This document shows positions 62,997 to 64,000 of a stretch of DNA of 64,000 bases, piece after piece. Source of the DNA: Nodosilinea sp. E11. GTDB lineage: Bacteria; Cyanobacteriota; Cyanobacteriia; Phormidesmidales; Phormidesmidaceae. Both the position numbers and the translations under genes were made by a program. The notes beneath the pieces were generated by a model. The model worked only from the letters and a program-made list of their open reading frames with translations, was not told the DNA's origin and ran no database searches. The stretch lies in NCBI RefSeq assembly GCF_032813545.1, contig NZ_CP136520.1:1172001-1236000 (forward strand), in the 5' to 3' direction. Position 1 is the first letter of the stretch. Every line of letters starts with the position of its first letter.

Positions 62997-64000
62997 ATGG
63001 CCTACGCGGTAGTTGGTCACTACAATGCTGGCTTAGTCGGCCTATCGTTTGGTGTAGCGATTTTGGCGTCTTACACTACTTTGAGTTTGGGTCGTCAGAT
63101 CTTAGCGACAACCGGTTGGCGGCAGTGGCCATGGCTCATCGGTGGTGCGTTAGCTATGGGAACAGGCATTTGGGCAACCCACTTCATTGCCATGCTAGCG
63201 CTGGAGATGTCTATGCCAGTCAGCTATGACCTACTGCTGACCGTTCGATCCTTAGTGTATGGAGTGCTGACCGCAGGGGTGGCTTTGGCGGTGGTCAGCC
63301 GTTCAGGCGTGAGTAAGTTAAGTCTGGGCGCTGGGGGTACAATTATGGGCTTGGCCATTGCCTGGATGCACTATACAGGCATGGGAGCTTTGGAGATGGC
63401 CGCTCAAATTAGCTATCAGTGGTGGTTGGTGGCGCTCTCAGTAGCCGTTGCGATGGTAGCCTCTACGATAGCCCTGGGGGTGACGCTGCGCTCTCAGCAA
63501 AGTCCTCTCCAGGGAAAGAGTTGGTCAGCCAACCTGGCCGTGCCCGCCTTGGGAATTGCCGTTGGTGGCCTGCACTACACAGGGATGGCGGGCACGCTAT
63601 TTCAGCCTAGCGCGTTACCGGTATCGGCTATGGGCCTAGAGGCCAACCTGGATACGCGCTGGCTGGCCGTAGCGGTTGGGCTAGGGGCGGGCGTCATTTT
63701 GGTCATCACGCTCATCGTGTTGAAAGTGAATCAACGCCTGGCCCAGCGGCAGCTAGAGGAAGAAGCTCTAGCTCATAGCGAACAGCGGTTTCGCAGTCTA
63801 ATTCGCGAGATGGGTGTGGGGGTCTTGCTGCTCAATGCCAACGCCGAAATTTTAATTAGCAACCAGGCCGCCCGACAGTTTTTGGGCCTTCCTGAAACAA
63901 GCCACTCTGATCTAAGGTTTGGTCAGACAGGCATTATTTGCCAAGACGACGGTTCGCCATTTTTGGCTACAGAGTTGCCGGTACAGCGAGCCATTTGCCA
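62997..64000 (+). CDS. MHYT-domain sensor protein, C terminus beyond window (PAS domain follows)
   Basis: An ATG at 62997 opens a frame that continues unbroken to the right edge (334 codons). The first ~235 residues have about seven membrane helices with the three MHYT repeats: THFIAMLAL, then MHYTGMGAL and LHYTGMAG. The His and Met residues of those repeats are thought to bind metal for gas or redox sensing. A PAS domain begins near residue 265 (SEQRFRSLIREMGVGVLLLN). Usually a GGDEF, EAL or kinase domain follows, and it would lie in the next sequence. Confidence 0.85.
   Translation, partial: MAYAVVGHYNAGLVGLSFGVAILASYTTLSLGRQILATTGWRQWPWLIGGALAMGTGIWATHFIAMLALEMSMPVSYDLLLTVRSLVYGVLTAGVALAVVSRSGVSKLSLGAGGTIMGLAIAWMHYTGMGALEMAAQISYQWWLVALSVAVAMVASTIALGVTLRSQQSPLQGKSWSANLAVPALGIAVGGLHYTGMAGTLFQPSALPVSAMGLEANLDTRWLAVAVGLGAGVILVITLIVLKVNQRLAQRQLEEEALAHSEQRFRSLIREMGVGVLLLNANAEILISNQAARQFLGLPETSHSDLRFGQTGIICQDDGSPFLATELPVQRAIC

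Overview
This window is a stretch of cyanobacterial chromosome. The evidence is direct. It carries psaE, ndhO, petH with a phycobilisome-linker domain, prk, phycobiliprotein-like genes and a SigG/anti-sigma pair, and it is dotted with the cyanobacterial HIP1 octamer GCGATCGC on both strands. GC-rich coding DNA and the gene set suggest a Leptolyngbya/Nodosilinea/Phormidium-like lineage. That placement is inference and a 16S or marker-gene check would be needed. No prophage, CRISPR array, intact insertion sequence or integron is visible, so this is mostly core genome with ordinary gene order.

Layout. 1-7.3 kb: a 5'-truncated class I aminotransferase, TatA, SppA protease, an NAD-dependent epimerase (minus), a type IV pilin-like gene, then MenG overlapping a DUF445 membrane protein. 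7.3-16.8 kb: FMN reductase, Era and YjbQ (minus), a ribbon-helix-helix protein, a ~960-bp gene-poor gap, an Alr0857-like protein, thioredoxin, a C15 peptidase divergent from a tight hisH-rsmD pair, a secreted protein and ComEC. 17-24.3 kb: a SPOR-domain protein, PspA/IM30, a cytosine permease-like transporter, a phospholipase D-type enzyme, IlvE and a lipoprotein. 24.3-31 kb: a solitary phycobiliprotein-like gene, a 61-aa protein, a CDGSH Fe-S protein, a divergent pirin/LysR pair and two ABC transporter genes. 31.4-36.9 kb: homoserine dehydrogenase, petH divergent from prk, and a glycine-zipper secreted protein. 37-42.5 kb: a CPXCG zinc-ribbon protein, a voltage-sensor channel with an odd pore, tRNA-Ser, sigG with its anti-sigma gene, ndhO, mutM and psaE.

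42.9-47.9 kb is the most interesting part. It is a six-gene plus-strand cluster of phycobiliprotein-like protein, V4R protein, WDG-repeat protein, phycobiliprotein-like protein, V4R protein and Ser/Thr kinase, preceded by a good match to an HLR1 (RpaB-type) light-response element. It resembles the Synechocystis slr0144-slr0152 'Pap' (photosystem II assembly proficiency) operon, but compacted: the ferredoxin and TPR genes normally lying before the kinase are absent.

48-64 kb: a DUF3370 protein and a large secreted zinc metalloprotease (minus), purN, an unknown protein, a DUF1350 protein converging on a CRP/NtcA-like regulator, leuC, a BON-like protein with a strong terminator, mnmH, a cupin protein, argS and, running off the right edge, an MHYT-PAS sensor protein. 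Many genes sit singly. Clear intrinsic terminators or long hairpins mark several transcript ends (trxA, petH, prk, sigG/ndhO, psaE, the BON-like gene).
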